DNA of 64,000 bases from assembly GCF_900116555.1 (NCBI RefSeq), contig NZ_FPAT01000016.1, positions 26,743 to 90,742 of the forward strand, in the 5' to 3' direction. A program made the translations under genes and the position numbers. Below are positions 31,136 to 41,071 of this stretch, piece after piece. This DNA is from Actinopolyspora lacussalsi subsp. righensis. Lineage in GTDB: Bacteria > Actinomycetota > Actinomycetes > Mycobacteriales > Pseudonocardiaceae. The number at the start of each line of letters is the position of its first letter. Within the stretch, counting starts at the first letter, position 1. The notes beneath the pieces are model-generated. The model ran no database searches. It was given only the letters and a program-made list of their open reading frames with translations, and had not been told where the DNA came from.

Positions 31136-31657
31136 TTATTTCACCGACCCCGAAACAACGCACCGGAAAACCGCACAACGGAAACCACGCAAACATCCCG
31201 GCGATCCACACACCAAAGGGTTGATCATACCCACCCTCAGCGCGAAAACATTCCAACAGCAACACCGAAACTCGAGAATTAGTATCTTGACATCGATACT
31301 ACACGCCCCCGAGCGGCGGCCTTATACTCCGAACGGGTGAACCTCTCCGATCAAATAAAAATTTTGATATATCCATCGAGAAAAACATGAAAGCCGCCAG
31401 AAGACAACCTCGCGTTATTCTGACCGACACGAGGAGAAACATCCACTGCTCGCGGACGAAACCCCGAAAACGATGAAGACGCGGCTCCTCGGAGAAACGA
31501 GCATTCTCGTTGACTCCCGTGACGTCTCCTTCGCTCGACTTCCGGTGTTCCTCCTCCGCGATGACACGGCGAGCTGACCGGCGGCTGACACACCACTTAC
31601 GACGACCGGCCCCGAAGCGGCGGAAGTCGGGGAGGCGGACGGTCGTACCATGATGCG
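31136..31657. promoter_or_regulatory. A+T-rich divergent region upstream of SARP 2
   Basis: About 520 bases. It holds an inverted repeat AGTATC (31281-31286)/GATACT (31295-31300), and an A/T-rich stretch near 31345-31375 with an ATCAAA..TTTGAT hairpin. Promoters for SARP 2 and the YibE/F gene should lie here. No gene is supported. Confidence 0.4.
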
Positions 31658-33061
31658 GTGCCGTCACCCGAAGATTCCGCCAGCGGCATCACGAACGCTC
31701 CCCCCACCGGACACGGACACGGCCACGGTCACGGTCACGGCCATCCAGCTCCGACCGCCTCCCGGCGCACCCGGCGGCTACTCGCCGCGGTGCTGACGCC
31801 TTTCGCACTGGCGGCCGTAATCGGTGCGGTACTGCTGTACCCCTTCGGACAGCACTCCACTCCGGAGGCGAAACCGGGCTTCACCCGCAACCCGGTGGAC
31901 GGTGCCGTGGTAGCGGCACGCACCGCCTCCTGCACCACGGGCGGGACGTCCGGACAGGGCACCGGAGGCACTGGAAGCTGCGTGCTGCTTCGCGTCGAAC
32001 TGCACAGTGGCCCCGCGTCGGGACGCACGATCGAACAACGAGTCCCAGACGAGCCGACCACCCCGGAATTCGGCGTGGGAGACGAGATCGTACTCTCCTA
32101 CTCGGGCGACTCGCCACGCGAGTCCACCTCGTACCGGATAGTGGACTACCAGCGGAGTGGCTGGCTGCTGGTGCTGGTCGGCCTGTTCGCCGCGTCGGTG
32201 ATCGCGCTGGGACGTCGCAAGGGAGCCGCCTCCCTGCTGGCGCTGACGTTGACGTTGACCATGCTGCTCGGGTTCATGCTTCCCACCATCCTCTCCGGGG
32301 CCGACCCCCTGCTGGTCGCCGTGGTGGCCGCCGGACTGATCATGTTCTGCGTGCTCTACGCGACGCACGGCGTCTCGGCACGAACATCGACCGCCGTGCT
32401 GGGCACTCTGGCGAGTCTGAGCCTGATCGGTCTGCTCAGCGCGGGGTTCGCCGCACTGACCCGACTGACCGGACTGGACGAGTCCACCTCGTCCCTGATA
32501 AGCGCCCTGGGTCACGACATCGACGCGCGAGGACTACTGCTGGCCGGAGTCGTGATCGGGGCGCTGGGAGTGCTCGACGACGTCACCGTCACGCAGACCA
32601 GCGCGGTGTGGGAACTGCACCACGCCAATCCCCGGATGCGCTGGAGGGAACTGTACTCGGCCGCGCTGCGGATCGGTCGGGACCACGTGGCGTCCTCGGT
32701 CAACACGCTCGTGCTGGCCTACGCGGGAACGGCACTCCCGCTGCTGTTGACCTACAAGCTGTCCGGCCAGTCGTTCGGGGACATCGCCACCACACAGGAT
32801 GTGGCCCAGGAAATCGTGCGAACCCTGGTGGGCAGCTTGGGCCTGATCGCCGCCGTCCCACTGACCACCGCCATCGCCGCGACGGTGGTACTGAGCGAGA
32901 ACGGCAGTCGACGGGGGGACGACTCCGCGGCCCACTCCGAGGAGCAGCGAGCGGCCACCTCCGGGGTGCTCGACGTGGTACACCGAGCCGCCGCGGCGGG
33001 ATCCACTCGTGCGGTGCTCGGCGCGGCGAGATCACGTCGCGGATCCCGCTCGCGCCACTGA
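31658..33061 (+). CDS. YibE/F-like multi-pass membrane protein with His-Gly-repeat N-terminus
   Basis: 467 residues. A short cytoplasmic N-terminus carries about six Gly-His repeats (about 19-30), a possible metal-binding tract. One helix (about 42-62) is followed by a ~100-residue extracytoplasmic domain, then seven or so helices with LLVAVVAAGLIMFCVLYATHGVSARTSTAVLGT and the signature GALGVLDDVTVTQTSAVWELHHANP, which defines YibE/F proteins. The function of the family is unknown. The GTG start lacks a strong ribosome site, so the start is uncertain by a few codons. Convergent with the gene at 33114. Confidence 0.82.
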   Translation: MPSPEDSASGITNAPPTGHGHGHGHGHGHPAPTASRRTRRLLAAVLTPFALAAVIGAVLLYPFGQHSTPEAKPGFTRNPVDGAVVAARTASCTTGGTSGQGTGGTGSCVLLRVELHSGPASGRTIEQRVPDEPTTPEFGVGDEIVLSYSGDSPRESTSYRIVDYQRSGWLLVLVGLFAASVIALGRRKGAASLLALTLTLTMLLGFMLPTILSGADPLLVAVVAAGLIMFCVLYATHGVSARTSTAVLGTLASLSLIGLLSAGFAALTRLTGLDESTSSLISALGHDIDARGLLLAGVVIGALGVLDDVTVTQTSAVWELHHANPRMRWRELYSAALRIGRDHVASSVNTLVLAYAGTALPLLLTYKLSGQSFGDIATTQDVAQEIVRTLVGSLGLIAAVPLTTAIAATVVLSENGSRRGDDSAAHSEEQRAATSGVLDVVHRAAAAGSTRAVLGAARSRRGSRSRH

Positions 33062-33113
33062 GAACCCGCCGCCGCTTCCCCGCCAGTTCGGGACGAGCAG
33101 CACGTTCCGCCCC

Positions 33114-33758
33114 TTAGTCCAGCATGGCGACGAACTTCGCCACGTCGGTGTTGGCCACTCGCCGGGCAACCCCGCCTCCGGGGACCGCGGAGGCCAACTT
33201 GTAGAGCGGCCGGTCCGCCGCGGCGTCGCCACGTGCCTCGGCCTTGAGCTGTGCCACGATCAGTTCCGAGAGCACCAGCGCACGAGTGTCTCCGGTACCG
33301 GCCAACGTGTCGGCCAGCCGCCGCAGCGCGTAGACACCGAGTTCCTTACCACCGGTACCCGCGTACATCGCCAGCGCCACGTTCAACGTGCGATGTCGGG
33401 GCGGCCCGGTGACGACCAGACTGATCGTGCGGGTGCCACGGATATCGGTGATCAGCACGTCCAGCGCGGTGGCCGTCGACAGATCGACCCGGCGCGTGCC
33501 GAAGGCGCGTGCCGCCACTTCGGTGCCACGCAGCCAGTAAGTCTTGCGCGCCTCGCTGTAGGCCATCAGCAGCAGCGGCAGCGCCAGCACGACCAATGGG
33601 ACGAAGAAACCGGCCGTCCCCGCGAACAGCCCCGCGATGCCACCGATGGCCGCGCCGATCACGACAGCGGCGACGGCGACACTGATCGCCCGCCTGCGGA
33701 CGACGCGACGATCGAGCAGATCCAGCGTCACGCTTTCCTGGGACTGTTCCTCGCTCAT
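33114..33758 (-). CDS. Small membrane protein downstream of hisS
   Basis: 214 residues. Two close transmembrane helices (about 25-70: [24 protein letters not shown] and [27 protein letters not shown]) are followed by a cytoplasmic ~140-residue domain. Its [30 protein letters not shown] segment reads like a PH-like or bPH beta domain. No enzymatic motif. The ATG overlaps the hisS stop by 4 bases, so it is coupled to hisS. Function unknown. Confidence 0.8.
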   Translation of the reverse strand: MSEEQSQESVTLDLLDRRVVRRRAISVAVAAVVIGAAIGGIAGLFAGTAGFFVPLVVLALPLLLMAYSEARKTYWLRGTEVAARAFGTRRVDLSTATALDVLITDIRGTRTISLVVTGPPRHRTLNVALAMYAGTGGKELGVYALRRLADTLAGTGDTRALVLSELIVAQLKAEARGDAAADRPLYKLASAVPGGGVARRVANTDVAKFVAMLD

Positions 33759-35017
33759 CCGGACAGCACCGTCCGCGCCTTCTCGACCACCGAGGACAGC
33801 GGTATGCTCTCCTGCTGCCCACCGGAGAGGTCCTTCAGCTGCGCCGAGTCCTCGGTCAGATCCCGTTCTCCCAGGACCAGCGCGTAGCGGGCACCGGAAC
33901 GATCGGCCGCCTTCATCGCCCCCTTCAGCCCCTTGCCGCCGTAGGCGATCTCCACTCTGATCCCCGCGTGCCGCAGCTGACCCGCCAGCGCCACCAGCCG
34001 ACGCTTGGCCTGTTCGCCGAGCGGTACGCAGTAGATGTCGCAACGGGACTGGTCACCGGGCCGCACTCCCTCCACCTCGCAGGCGAGCATGGTGCGGTCC
34101 AGACCGAGTCCGAATCCCACGCCGGAGAGCTCCGCGCCGCCGAGATCGGCCATCAACCCGTCGTACCGACCGCCGCCGCCGATGCCGGACTGCGCACCGA
34201 GCCCGTCGTGCACGAATTCGAAGGTGGTTTTGGTGTAGTAGTCCAACCCCCTGACCAGCCTGGGATTCTCGGTGAAGGGGACATCGAGGTCACGCAGGTG
34301 CTCCTTGACCCGCTCGTAGTGCTCGGCGGCCTGGTCGGAGAGGTTGTCGGCCATCAGCGGGGCATCGGCGACCATCTCGCGGACTTCCGGGCGTTTGTCG
34401 TCGAGCACCCGCAGCGGGTTGAGCTCCACCCGACGACGCGTCTCCTCGTCCAGCGGCAGCCCGCGCAGGAACTCCTGCAGCTTGGCCCGGTACTCCGGTC
34501 GGCACGTGTTGTCGCCCAGCGAGGTGAGCTCGATGCGGTGCCCGGTCAGTCCCAACCTGCGGTAGCCCTCATCGGCCACGGCGATCACCTCGGCGTCCAG
34601 CGCCGGATCGTCCACGCCGATGGCCTCCACGCCCACCTGCTGCAGTTGTCGGTAGCGGCCGGCCTGCGGCCGCTCATACCGGAAGAACGCCCCGCTGTAG
34701 TACAGCTTGAGCGGCAGCTGGCCCCGGTCGAGACCGTGTTCGATGACCGACCTGATCACACCCGCGGTGCCCTCGGGGCGCAGCGTGATCGAACGTCCCC
34801 CCTGGTCGGGGAAGGTGTACATTTCCTTGCTGACCACGTCGGTGGACTCGCCCACACCGCGTGCGAACAGCGCGGTGTCCTCGAACACCGGCAGCTCGAT
34901 GTAGCCGTACCCGGCGCGGCGAGCGGCTTCGCCGAGGGTGTCGCGCACCGCGAGGAATCGTGCCGATTCCGGGGGGTAGTACTCGGGAATGCCCTTGGGG
35001 GCGGCAAACGTGCTCAT
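33755..35017 (-). CDS. hisS: Histidyl-tRNA synthetase
   Basis: Charges tRNA-His. 420 residues, class II. Motif 2 is [24 protein letters not shown]. The histidine-binding loops are [35 protein letters not shown] and [12 protein letters not shown]. The C-terminal anticodon domain ([24 protein letters not shown]) is complete. The ATG follows a modest AAGAAG. It lies 50 bases after the MBL hydrolase gene, probably one transcript. Confidence 0.97.
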   Translation of the reverse strand: MSTFAAPKGIPEYYPPESARFLAVRDTLGEAARRAGYGYIELPVFEDTALFARGVGESTDVVSKEMYTFPDQGGRSITLRPEGTAGVIRSVIEHGLDRGQLPLKLYYSGAFFRYERPQAGRYRQLQQVGVEAIGVDDPALDAEVIAVADEGYRRLGLTGHRIELTSLGDNTCRPEYRAKLQEFLRGLPLDEETRRRVELNPLRVLDDKRPEVREMVADAPLMADNLSDQAAEHYERVKEHLRDLDVPFTENPRLVRGLDYYTKTTFEFVHDGLGAQSGIGGGGRYDGLMADLGGAELSGVGFGLGLDRTMLACEVEGVRPGDQSRCDIYCVPLGEQAKRRLVALAGQLRHAGIRVEIAYGGKGLKGAMKAADRSGARYALVLGERDLTEDSAQLKDLSGGQQESIPLSSVVEKARTVLSG

Positions 35018-35067
35018 CGCTGGCTTCTTCTGGTCTCGTCGGTCCTGGTGCTGGTTGTCGAGGACGG

Positions 35068-35751
35068 TCAGTCGGCCGCTTCGTCGGATGCGGCGATCCC
35101 CCGCAGGAAGGGGTTGCTCTCGCGCTCACGGCCGATGGTCGTGGTGGAGCCGTGTCCCGGGAGCACGGCCGTGTCGTCGGGACGCGACAGGATCTCGTTC
35201 CGGAGCGTGCGCAGCATCCGCTCGTGGTCACCGCCGGGCAGGTCGGTGCGACCGATGGCTCCGGTGAACAGCGTGTCGCCGGTCAGCAGCAGTCGACCGC
35301 CTTCCGCGGTGCCGGTCCCGAACAGCACCGAACCGCCCGTGTGGCCGGGAGCGGGCCGCACGTCGAACTCCATGCCCGCCAGGTTCAGCACGGTGTCGCC
35401 GGAGAGTTCGCGCACGTCCTCCGGCACGTTCACCGAGACACCCTCGAACAGCTGGCTTCCCTCCGGGCCGAGCGCGGCACCGGGGTCGGCGAGCATGTAG
35501 CGGTCCTCGGGATGCAACCAGGCGGGTATCCCGTAGGACTCGCACAGTTCCCCGGCGGAGAACACGTGGTCGAAATGGCCGTGCGTCAACAGCACGCCCA
35601 CGGGGGTGAGCCCGTGTTCGTCCAGCTGCTTGCGCACCGGCTCGACGGCATCCTGGCCCGGGTCCACCACTACGCAGTCGCCGCCCTCGTGCGGTGCGAG
35701 CACGTAGCAGTTCGCCTGGAGCTGTCCGACGGGGAAACCAACAACAAGCAC
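35068..35751 (-). CDS. MBL-fold metallohydrolase (glyoxalase II-like)
   Basis: 227 residues. The zinc-binding THGHFDH motif is at about 56-62 (His57, His59, Asp61, His62). Further ligands lie in [13 protein letters not shown] (His), [21 protein letters not shown] (Asp) and [13 protein letters not shown] (His). It hydrolyses a thioester or similar bond; glyoxalase II and persulfide dioxygenase relatives share these motifs, so the substrate is open. It starts with GTG after GAGGT. The cyclophilin-MBL-hisS order recurs in actinobacteria. Confidence 0.9.
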   Translation of the reverse strand: MLVVGFPVGQLQANCYVLAPHEGGDCVVVDPGQDAVEPVRKQLDEHGLTPVGVLLTHGHFDHVFSAGELCESYGIPAWLHPEDRYMLADPGAALGPEGSQLFEGVSVNVPEDVRELSGDTVLNLAGMEFDVRPAPGHTGGSVLFGTGTAEGGRLLLTGDTLFTGAIGRTDLPGGDHERMLRTLRNEILSRPDDTAVLPGHGSTTTIGRERESNPFLRGIAASDEAAD

Positions 35752-35979
35752 GGAGTGCTACCTCTTCAGCGTTCGGGGACGTGCGACCGGGGGCCCGCGG
35801 CGTGTAAGAACCTGCCCACCACTGGCCGACAGGCCACCCCGATCACTCCAGTGCTACCAGCCTAGTCGTGCGGTCTCACAGTTTTCGCACACCGGGCCGT
35901 TCTACACTCCCCGAAAACGTGATCCCGTGTTGTTTCCTCGGGACGAAGCCGACCGACCCCGACCGCGGAGTGGGAACAG

Positions 35980-36840
35980 GTGTCCAGCAACGAACAACGT
36001 CGCCAGGCGGCCAAGAGCAAGCTCGAGCGTCAGCTCGCCCGCAGGGAGGAGCAAGCCCGCAAACGCAGGACCGTGGCAGTGACCACCACGATCGTCGTGG
36101 TGATCGCGGCCGTGGTGGGGGTTTACTTCCTCACCCGTACGGGCGGCGGGGGTGACGGCGCCGCGAGTGCTCCACCGAGCTCCACGGCGACCTCCGAACC
36201 GTCGAACTCGGAGCAGATATCCATACCGACCGAACTCGCCCCCGCTCCGAGCCGCCCTGAACCGCTACCGAACCAGGTTTCCTGCACCTACCGTTCGGAG
36301 GGGGAGCCCGCCAAGCCGGTGGATCCCCCCGAGGACGGCGAGGTCTCCTCGCAGGGAACCGTGCAGGCCACGATCGAGGCGAATGTGGGCACCATCCCGA
36401 TCACATTGGACCGCTCGCTGGCCCCCTGCACGGTGAACAGCTTCGTCCACCTGGCCGAGTCCGAGTTCTACAACGACACCCCCTGTCACCGCATCTCCAC
36501 CTCGGGACTGCAGATGCTGCAGTGCGGTGACCCGACAGGCGAGGGCACCGGCGGCCCCGGATACCAGTTCGACGACGAGACCTACTCCGACATCCAGTAC
36601 GGACGCGGATACCTGGCGATGGCCAACTCGGGGGCCGACACCAACGGCAGCCAGTTCTTCATCGTGTACGGCGAGGCACCGCTGCAGTCCAACTACACGG
36701 TGTTCGGCACCGTGTCGAAGGAGGGTCTGAAAGTGGTGGACAAGGTCGCTCGGGCGGGCCACGACGGTTCCTTCTCGAGCGCGGGGGGCGGTCATCCGAA
36801 CAAGAAGGTGAATTTCGAGAAGGTGACCGTGCGGTCCTGA
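35980..36840 (+). CDS. Membrane-anchored cyclophilin-type peptidyl-prolyl isomerase
   Basis: 286 residues. A basic, helical N-terminus (EQRRQAAKSKLERQLARREEQARKRR) precedes one membrane helix (about 32-51), a Ser/Pro-rich linker (about 57-95), and an extracellular cyclophilin domain (about 125-286). The domain has VHLAESEFYNDTPCHRIS, GRGYLAMANSGADTNGSQFFIVYGE and NYTVFGTVSKEGLKVVD. Cyclophilins speed folding at X-Pro bonds, here probably of secreted proteins. GTG start with GGAG about 12 bases upstream. Followed by a strong terminator and a structured repeat element. Confidence 0.93.
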   Translation: MSSNEQRRQAAKSKLERQLARREEQARKRRTVAVTTTIVVVIAAVVGVYFLTRTGGGGDGAASAPPSSTATSEPSNSEQISIPTELAPAPSRPEPLPNQVSCTYRSEGEPAKPVDPPEDGEVSSQGTVQATIEANVGTIPITLDRSLAPCTVNSFVHLAESEFYNDTPCHRISTSGLQMLQCGDPTGEGTGGPGYQFDDETYSDIQYGRGYLAMANSGADTNGSQFFIVYGEAPLQSNYTVFGTVSKEGLKVVDKVARAGHDGSFSSAGGGHPNKKVNFEKVTVRS

Positions 36841-36863
36841 CCCGGGAAGTACCGATCCGGGGA

Positions 36864-36890
36864 CTCCGGCCCCGGACCCCGGGGCCGGAG
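36864..36890 (+). terminator. Very stable hairpin after the cyclophilin gene
   Basis: CTCCGGCCCCGG (36864-36875) and CCGGGGCCGGAG (36879-36890) form a perfect 12-base G+C stem with a 3-base loop, 24 bases after the stop. A second inverted repeat (CGCCCGC 36901-36907 / GCGGGCG 36922-36928) follows. Confidence 0.75.
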
Positions 36891-36947
36891 TACCGGGGAA
36901 CGCCCGCGTGGTCGGGGCCAGGCGGGCGTGGCGCGGCCCCGTCGGCG

Positions 36948-37122
36948 TCAATTTCTCGCGAAATCGCCGCGCCGCTTCGACGCAGGGCCGAGCTCCCACC
37001 ACTGCCGCAGCCTGCACCGCCGCGGGTTCTCTCGTGGTGCTCTCGCGAGGACGCCGGAGACGTTGTGTAGTAACTACCCGATGTCTCCGGACCCGCGGCG
37101 AGAGCCCGCGAGAGGTTCCGCC
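36948..37122 (-). repeat. Structured dispersed element, copy B
   Basis: Inverted relative to copy A at 9194-9390. It keeps the same order: GGCGGAACCTCT, an outer stem (37098-37105 with 37039-37046), an inner stem (37083-37090 with 37054-37061) around the conserved GTAG..TACTACACAAC loop, the CCCGCGGCGGTGC block, and the final ATTTCGCGAGAAAT hairpin (36951-36964). It begins 35 bases after the rel stop on the same strand, matching the 36 bases seen after ptsH. Inner stem bases differ from copy A but pairing is kept. Confidence 0.8.
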
Positions 37123-37156
37123 ACCCGCACCGTCGAGCAGCCGTACCGAACGACGG

Positions 37157-39472
37157 TCAGGCAGCGGAGGTCATGCGGTACACGTCGTACACTCCCTCGA
37201 TGTTGCGCACGGCCTTGAGGACGTGCCCCAGGTGCTTGGGATCGCCCATCTCGAAGGAGAACCGGCTCACCGCGACCCGGTCCTTGGAGGTGGTCACCGA
37301 GGCGGACAGGATGTTGACCTTCTCGTCGGCCAACACCTTCGTCACGTCCGAGAGCAACCGGTGCCGATCCAGCGCCTCGACCTGGATGGCCACCAGGAAC
37401 ACCGAGGAGTTCGACGGGGCCCAGTAGACCTCCACCAACCGTTCGGGCTTGGAGCGCAGGTCGTCCGCGTTGTTGCAGTCGGTGCGGTGCACGCTGACGC
37501 CACCACCGCGCGTGACGAAGCCGAGGATCTCGTCGCCGGGCACCGGGGTGCAGCAACGCGCGAGCTTCGCCCAGACCTCACCCGCGTTGGCGCCCTCCAC
37601 CCGTACACCGGAATCGCCGGAACTGCGGCGCTGCTGCTGCACCGTGGAGGGGGTGGAGCGTTCCGCGATCTCGTCCTCGGCCTGTTCCACCCCGCCGAAC
37701 GAGGCGACCAGCCGCTGCACCACGTGGTGCGCCGAGACCTGTCGCTCCCCGACCGCCGCGTACAACGCGGTCACATCGGTGTAGTGCAGCTCCTTGGCCA
37801 CGGATCCGATGGAATCGGCCGAGACCAGCCGCTGCACCGGCAGCCCCAGCCTGCGCAGCTCCTTGGCGATGGCCTGCTTGCCGGACTCGATCGCCTCCTC
37901 GCGCCGCTCCTTGGCGAACCACTGCTTGATCTTGGTCTTGGCGCGCGGCGAGGCGACGAAGGAAAGCCAGTCCCTGCTCGGACCGGATCCCTCGGCCTTG
38001 GAGGTGAAGATCTCGACGACCTCGCCGTTCTCCAGCTTGCGTTCGAGCGCGACGAGTCTGCCGTTGACCCTGGATCCGATGCAGCGGTGCCCCACCTCGG
38101 TGTGCACCGCGTAGGCGAAGTCGACCGGCGTCGATCCCGCCGGAAGTGTGATCACGTCACCCTTGGGGGTGAATACGAAGATCTCTCGGGTGTTGAGGTC
38201 GTAACGCAGCGACTCCAGGAACTCCCCTGGGTCCGCGGCCTCCCGCTGCCAGTCGAGCAGCTGGCGCATCCAGGCCATCTCGTCGATCTCGACACCGGCG
38301 CCGCCTCGGCCACGCGCCTTGGTCTCCTTGTAGCGCCAGTGGGCCGCGATGCCGTACTCGGCGGTACGATGCATCTCCTCGGTACGGATCTGCACTTCCA
38401 GCGGCTTGCCCTCGGGGCCGATCACCGTGGTGTGCAGCGACTGGTACACCCCGAACTTGGGCTGGGCGATGTAGTCCTTGAACCGGCCGGGCATCGGCTG
38501 CCACAGCGCGTGCACCACACCCATCGCGGCATAGCAGTCCCGCACCTGGTCGACGAGGATGCGCACTCCGACCAGATCGTGGATGTCGTCGAAGTCACGG
38601 CCCCGAACGATCATCTTCTGGTGGATCGAGTAGTAGTGCTTGGGTCGCCCCTCGACCTTCGCGGAGAGCCGAGCCGCGTCCAGGTTCGACGACAACTCGT
38701 CGACCACGGTGCGCAGGTAGGTGTCCCTGGAGGGCGCGCGGTTGGCCACCAGTCGCACGATCTCGTCGTACTTCTTGGGCTGCAGGATCGCGAAGGCCAG
38801 GTCCTCCAGCTCCCACTTGATGGTGGCCATGCCCAGCCGATGTGCCAGCGGCGCCAGGACCTCCAGGGTCTCGCGCGCCTTGCGCACCTGCTTCTCCGGC
38901 GGCAGGAACCGCATGGTGCGCATGTTGTGCAACCGGTCGGCGAGCTTGATCACCACGACGCGGGGATCACGGGCCATCGCGATGACCATCTTGCGGATGG
39001 TCTCGGCCTCGGCGGCGTTTCCCAGCTTGACCTTGTCGAGCTTGGTGACGCCGTCGACGAGGTGGGAGACCTCCTCACCGAAGTCGGACCGCAGCTGGTC
39101 CAGCGGGTAGTCGGTGTCCTCGACGGTGTCGTGCAGCAACGCGGCCACCAGCGTGGTGGTGTCCATGCCCAGCTCGGCGAGGATGGTGGCGACCGCGAGC
39201 GGGTGCGTGATGTAGGGATCGCCGGACTTGCGCTGCTGGTCGCTGTGTTGTTCCTCGGCGATGTCGTAGGCGTACTGCAGCAACGCCAGATCAGCCTGCG
39301 GGTGCATCTCGCGGTGCACCGAGGCCAACGGCTCGAGGACCTGTTTGACCTGGGTAGGACGCTGCGCGGTGATTCGCCGGGCCAACCGCGCGCGAACCCG
39401 CCGAGTGGCCGAGGCGGGCCGCTGCGCGGCAGAGTCCGCCCCGCTCGCGGGAGACTCGACTTCTTGGCTCAC
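37157..39472 (-). CDS. rel: Bifunctional (p)ppGpp synthetase/hydrolase
   Basis: Makes and degrades the stringent-response alarmone. 771 residues from GTG 39472, with GGGAG 7 bases upstream. The order is an HD hydrolase domain with [34 protein letters not shown], the synthetase domain with [26 protein letters not shown] and [22 protein letters not shown], a TGS domain ([31 protein letters not shown]), the zinc-finger/helical region with [12 protein letters not shown], and a C-terminal ACT domain. Both catalytic halves look intact. It lies downstream of secF, without the apt gene often found between them. Confidence 0.97.
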   Translation of the reverse strand: MSQEVESPASGADSAAQRPASATRRVRARLARRITAQRPTQVKQVLEPLASVHREMHPQADLALLQYAYDIAEEQHSDQQRKSGDPYITHPLAVATILAELGMDTTTLVAALLHDTVEDTDYPLDQLRSDFGEEVSHLVDGVTKLDKVKLGNAAEAETIRKMVIAMARDPRVVVIKLADRLHNMRTMRFLPPEKQVRKARETLEVLAPLAHRLGMATIKWELEDLAFAILQPKKYDEIVRLVANRAPSRDTYLRTVVDELSSNLDAARLSAKVEGRPKHYYSIHQKMIVRGRDFDDIHDLVGVRILVDQVRDCYAAMGVVHALWQPMPGRFKDYIAQPKFGVYQSLHTTVIGPEGKPLEVQIRTEEMHRTAEYGIAAHWRYKETKARGRGGAGVEIDEMAWMRQLLDWQREAADPGEFLESLRYDLNTREIFVFTPKGDVITLPAGSTPVDFAYAVHTEVGHRCIGSRVNGRLVALERKLENGEVVEIFTSKAEGSGPSRDWLSFVASPRAKTKIKQWFAKERREEAIESGKQAIAKELRRLGLPVQRLVSADSIGSVAKELHYTDVTALYAAVGERQVSAHHVVQRLVASFGGVEQAEDEIAERSTPSTVQQQRRSSGDSGVRVEGANAGEVWAKLARCCTPVPGDEILGFVTRGGGVSVHRTDCNNADDLRSKPERLVEVYWAPSNSSVFLVAIQVEALDRHRLLSDVTKVLADEKVNILSASVTTSKDRVAVSRFSFEMGDPKHLGHVLKAVRNIEGVYDVYRMTSAA

Positions 39473-39651
39473 AGCACGCTCCCGGGTGTTCGAGGATCCG
39501 CTCGGCCCGGGTCGGTTCTCCGCACGCGAGAACGCCCGTGGTGCTCGGTGCGGCGACCCGGACATCGAGCATAACGCTACGAACCCCGTGAGCCTTCCCG
39601 GGAGGGGCGACGCCGCGCCGAGCGGTCCCGACGCGGCTGTGAGCCGAAACC

Positions 39652-39680
39652 CCGGGTGATCGGCCGCGCCGATCACCCGG
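39652..39680 (-). terminator. Hairpin downstream of secF
   Basis: CCGGGTGATCGGC and GCCGATCACCCGG make a perfect 13-base stem around CGC. It is about 108 bases beyond the secF stop and likely ends the yajC/secDF side transcript or insulates rel. Confidence 0.6.
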
Positions 39681-39702
39681 CGGCGTGATCACCGGGCGGC
39701 AC

Positions 39703-39732
39703 GATCACCAGTACACCGATCACCAGTACACC
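39703..39732. repeat. Tandem repeat of 15 bases
   Basis: GATCACCAGTACACC occurs twice without a gap (39703-39717, 39718-39732), followed by a partial GATCA. Other GATCAC copies lie just upstream within the hairpin region. Confidence 0.8.
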
Positions 39733-39787
39733 GATCATCGTGGACACGGATCACATCAGGAGCCGGCCCGCGATGATCGGCGCTCGG

Positions 39788-41068
39788 TCACCGCCGCTTG
39801 CGTCCGGCGGAACGACGTCCCGCTTTCCCCGAAGGCTGCGCCCCGCCGGAACCGGCGGCACCCGCACCGGCCAGCTTCGCACCACCCGTCCCGTTGGTCT
39901 TGTCGCGGGCGGAGCGCGTCTTCCCGGTCGTGCTCACCTCGGACTCGGAGTCGGACCGGTCATCGGTGGTGGCCCCGTTGACCGTGGCGGTCGCGTCACC
40001 GCCCCGGTTGCTCCTGCGCTGGGCGACCTTGTCGGCGTGTACGCGGTACTTGGACTCGCGCATCTTCAGGTCGACCAACAGCGGGGTGGCCAGCAGCAGT
40101 GAGGAGAGCACACCCGCCAGCATGCCGACGCCCTGCACCAGCGCGAGATCCCGCAGCACACCTACGCCCAGCAGGCCGGCACCGACGACCAGCAGACCGA
40201 GCACCGGCAGCAACGCGATCACCGAAGTGTTGATCGAACGCATCAGGGACTGGTTGACGGCCAGGTTGGCCGCCTCGGGATAGGTACGCCTGGTGGTGCT
40301 CAGCAGCCCGGTGGTGTTCTCCTTGACCTTGTCGAAGACCACGACCGTGTCGTACAGCGAGAAACCGAGGATGGTGAGCAGACCGATCACCGTGCTGGGA
40401 CTGACCTGGAACCCGATCATCGAGTAGATGCCCGCGGTGACGAGCACGTCGTGCAGCAACGCCACCAGGGCGCCGACCGCCATCCACCGCTCGAAGTAGA
40501 ACGCCAGGAACACGGTCACCAGCACGAGGAACACGGCCAGGGCGATCAACGCCTGCTGGGTGATCTCGCTGCCCCAAGTGCCGCTGACGGCGCTGTCGCT
40601 GATCGCGTCCGCGCTGGGCTGACCGTTGGTTCCCAGCGGTTGCAGATCCTGGAACAGGGCCGACTTGACCTGGACCAGATCGGCCTGCGACAGCTTCTCG
40701 GTATTGATCTGCAGCGTCTGGCTGTCACCGCTGCCCACCAGCTGCACCGATGACGGCTCGGAACCGAGCGCCTGCTGGAAGGACTCCTCCGCCTCCTCGG
40801 TGCTGATCTGGCCGGAGGCGCCCTGCGCGGGCATCGAGATGTTGGTCCCGCCCTCGAACTCGATGCTGAGGTTGAAGCCCTTGACGCCGACGAAAAGAGC
40901 GGAGACCAGCATCAGCAGCCCGAGGACGACGTACCAGTACTTGCGCTTGCCGACGATGTCGAAAGCACCGGTACCGGTGTAGAGCCGTTGCAGCACCCCA
41001 CGCTTGGCCTCGGTGCCGCTCGCGTCGGTCGCGGCGGGATCGCTCCCGTTGCTGCCGGTCGTGTCCAC
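39788..41068 (-). CDS. secF: Protein translocase subunit SecF
   Basis: With SecD it uses the proton gradient to help complete Sec-dependent export. 426 residues, six membrane helices and a ~150-residue extracytoplasmic loop after the first. LSIEFEGGTNISMP, FERWMAVGALVALLHDVLVTAGIYSMIGF and TILGFSLYDTVVVFDKVKENT are SecF signatures. The C-terminal ~80 residues are a hydrophilic, basic Ala/Gly-rich tail (SGKAGRRSAGRKRR). GTG start with GGAGG upstream, 3 bases after secD. Confidence 0.96.
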   Translation of the reverse strand: MDTTGSNGSDPAATDASGTEAKRGVLQRLYTGTGAFDIVGKRKYWYVVLGLLMLVSALFVGVKGFNLSIEFEGGTNISMPAQGASGQISTEEAEESFQQALGSEPSSVQLVGSGDSQTLQINTEKLSQADLVQVKSALFQDLQPLGTNGQPSADAISDSAVSGTWGSEITQQALIALAVFLVLVTVFLAFYFERWMAVGALVALLHDVLVTAGIYSMIGFQVSPSTVIGLLTILGFSLYDTVVVFDKVKENTTGLLSTTRRTYPEAANLAVNQSLMRSINTSVIALLPVLGLLVVGAGLLGVGVLRDLALVQGVGMLAGVLSSLLLATPLLVDLKMRESKYRVHADKVAQRRSNRGGDATATVNGATTDDRSDSESEVSTTGKTRSARDKTNGTGGAKLAGAGAAGSGGAQPSGKAGRRSAGRKRR

Positions 41069-41071
41069 GAC

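Larger units (their letters stand above)
39473..39787. other. Intergenic region between secF and rel
   Basis: About 315 bases holding the rel promoter side, a 13-base-stem hairpin and a short tandem repeat. No gene is seen; the apt gene expected in many actinobacteria is absent. Confidence 0.5.

Noticed and set aside
33968..35500. Plus-strand frame of 510 codons opposite hisS and the MBL gene
   Set aside because: It runs antisense through two well-supported genes and their junction.
36908..39574. Plus-strand frame of nearly 890 codons opposite rel
   Set aside because: Antisense shadow of the well-supported rel gene; no domain in the translated product.
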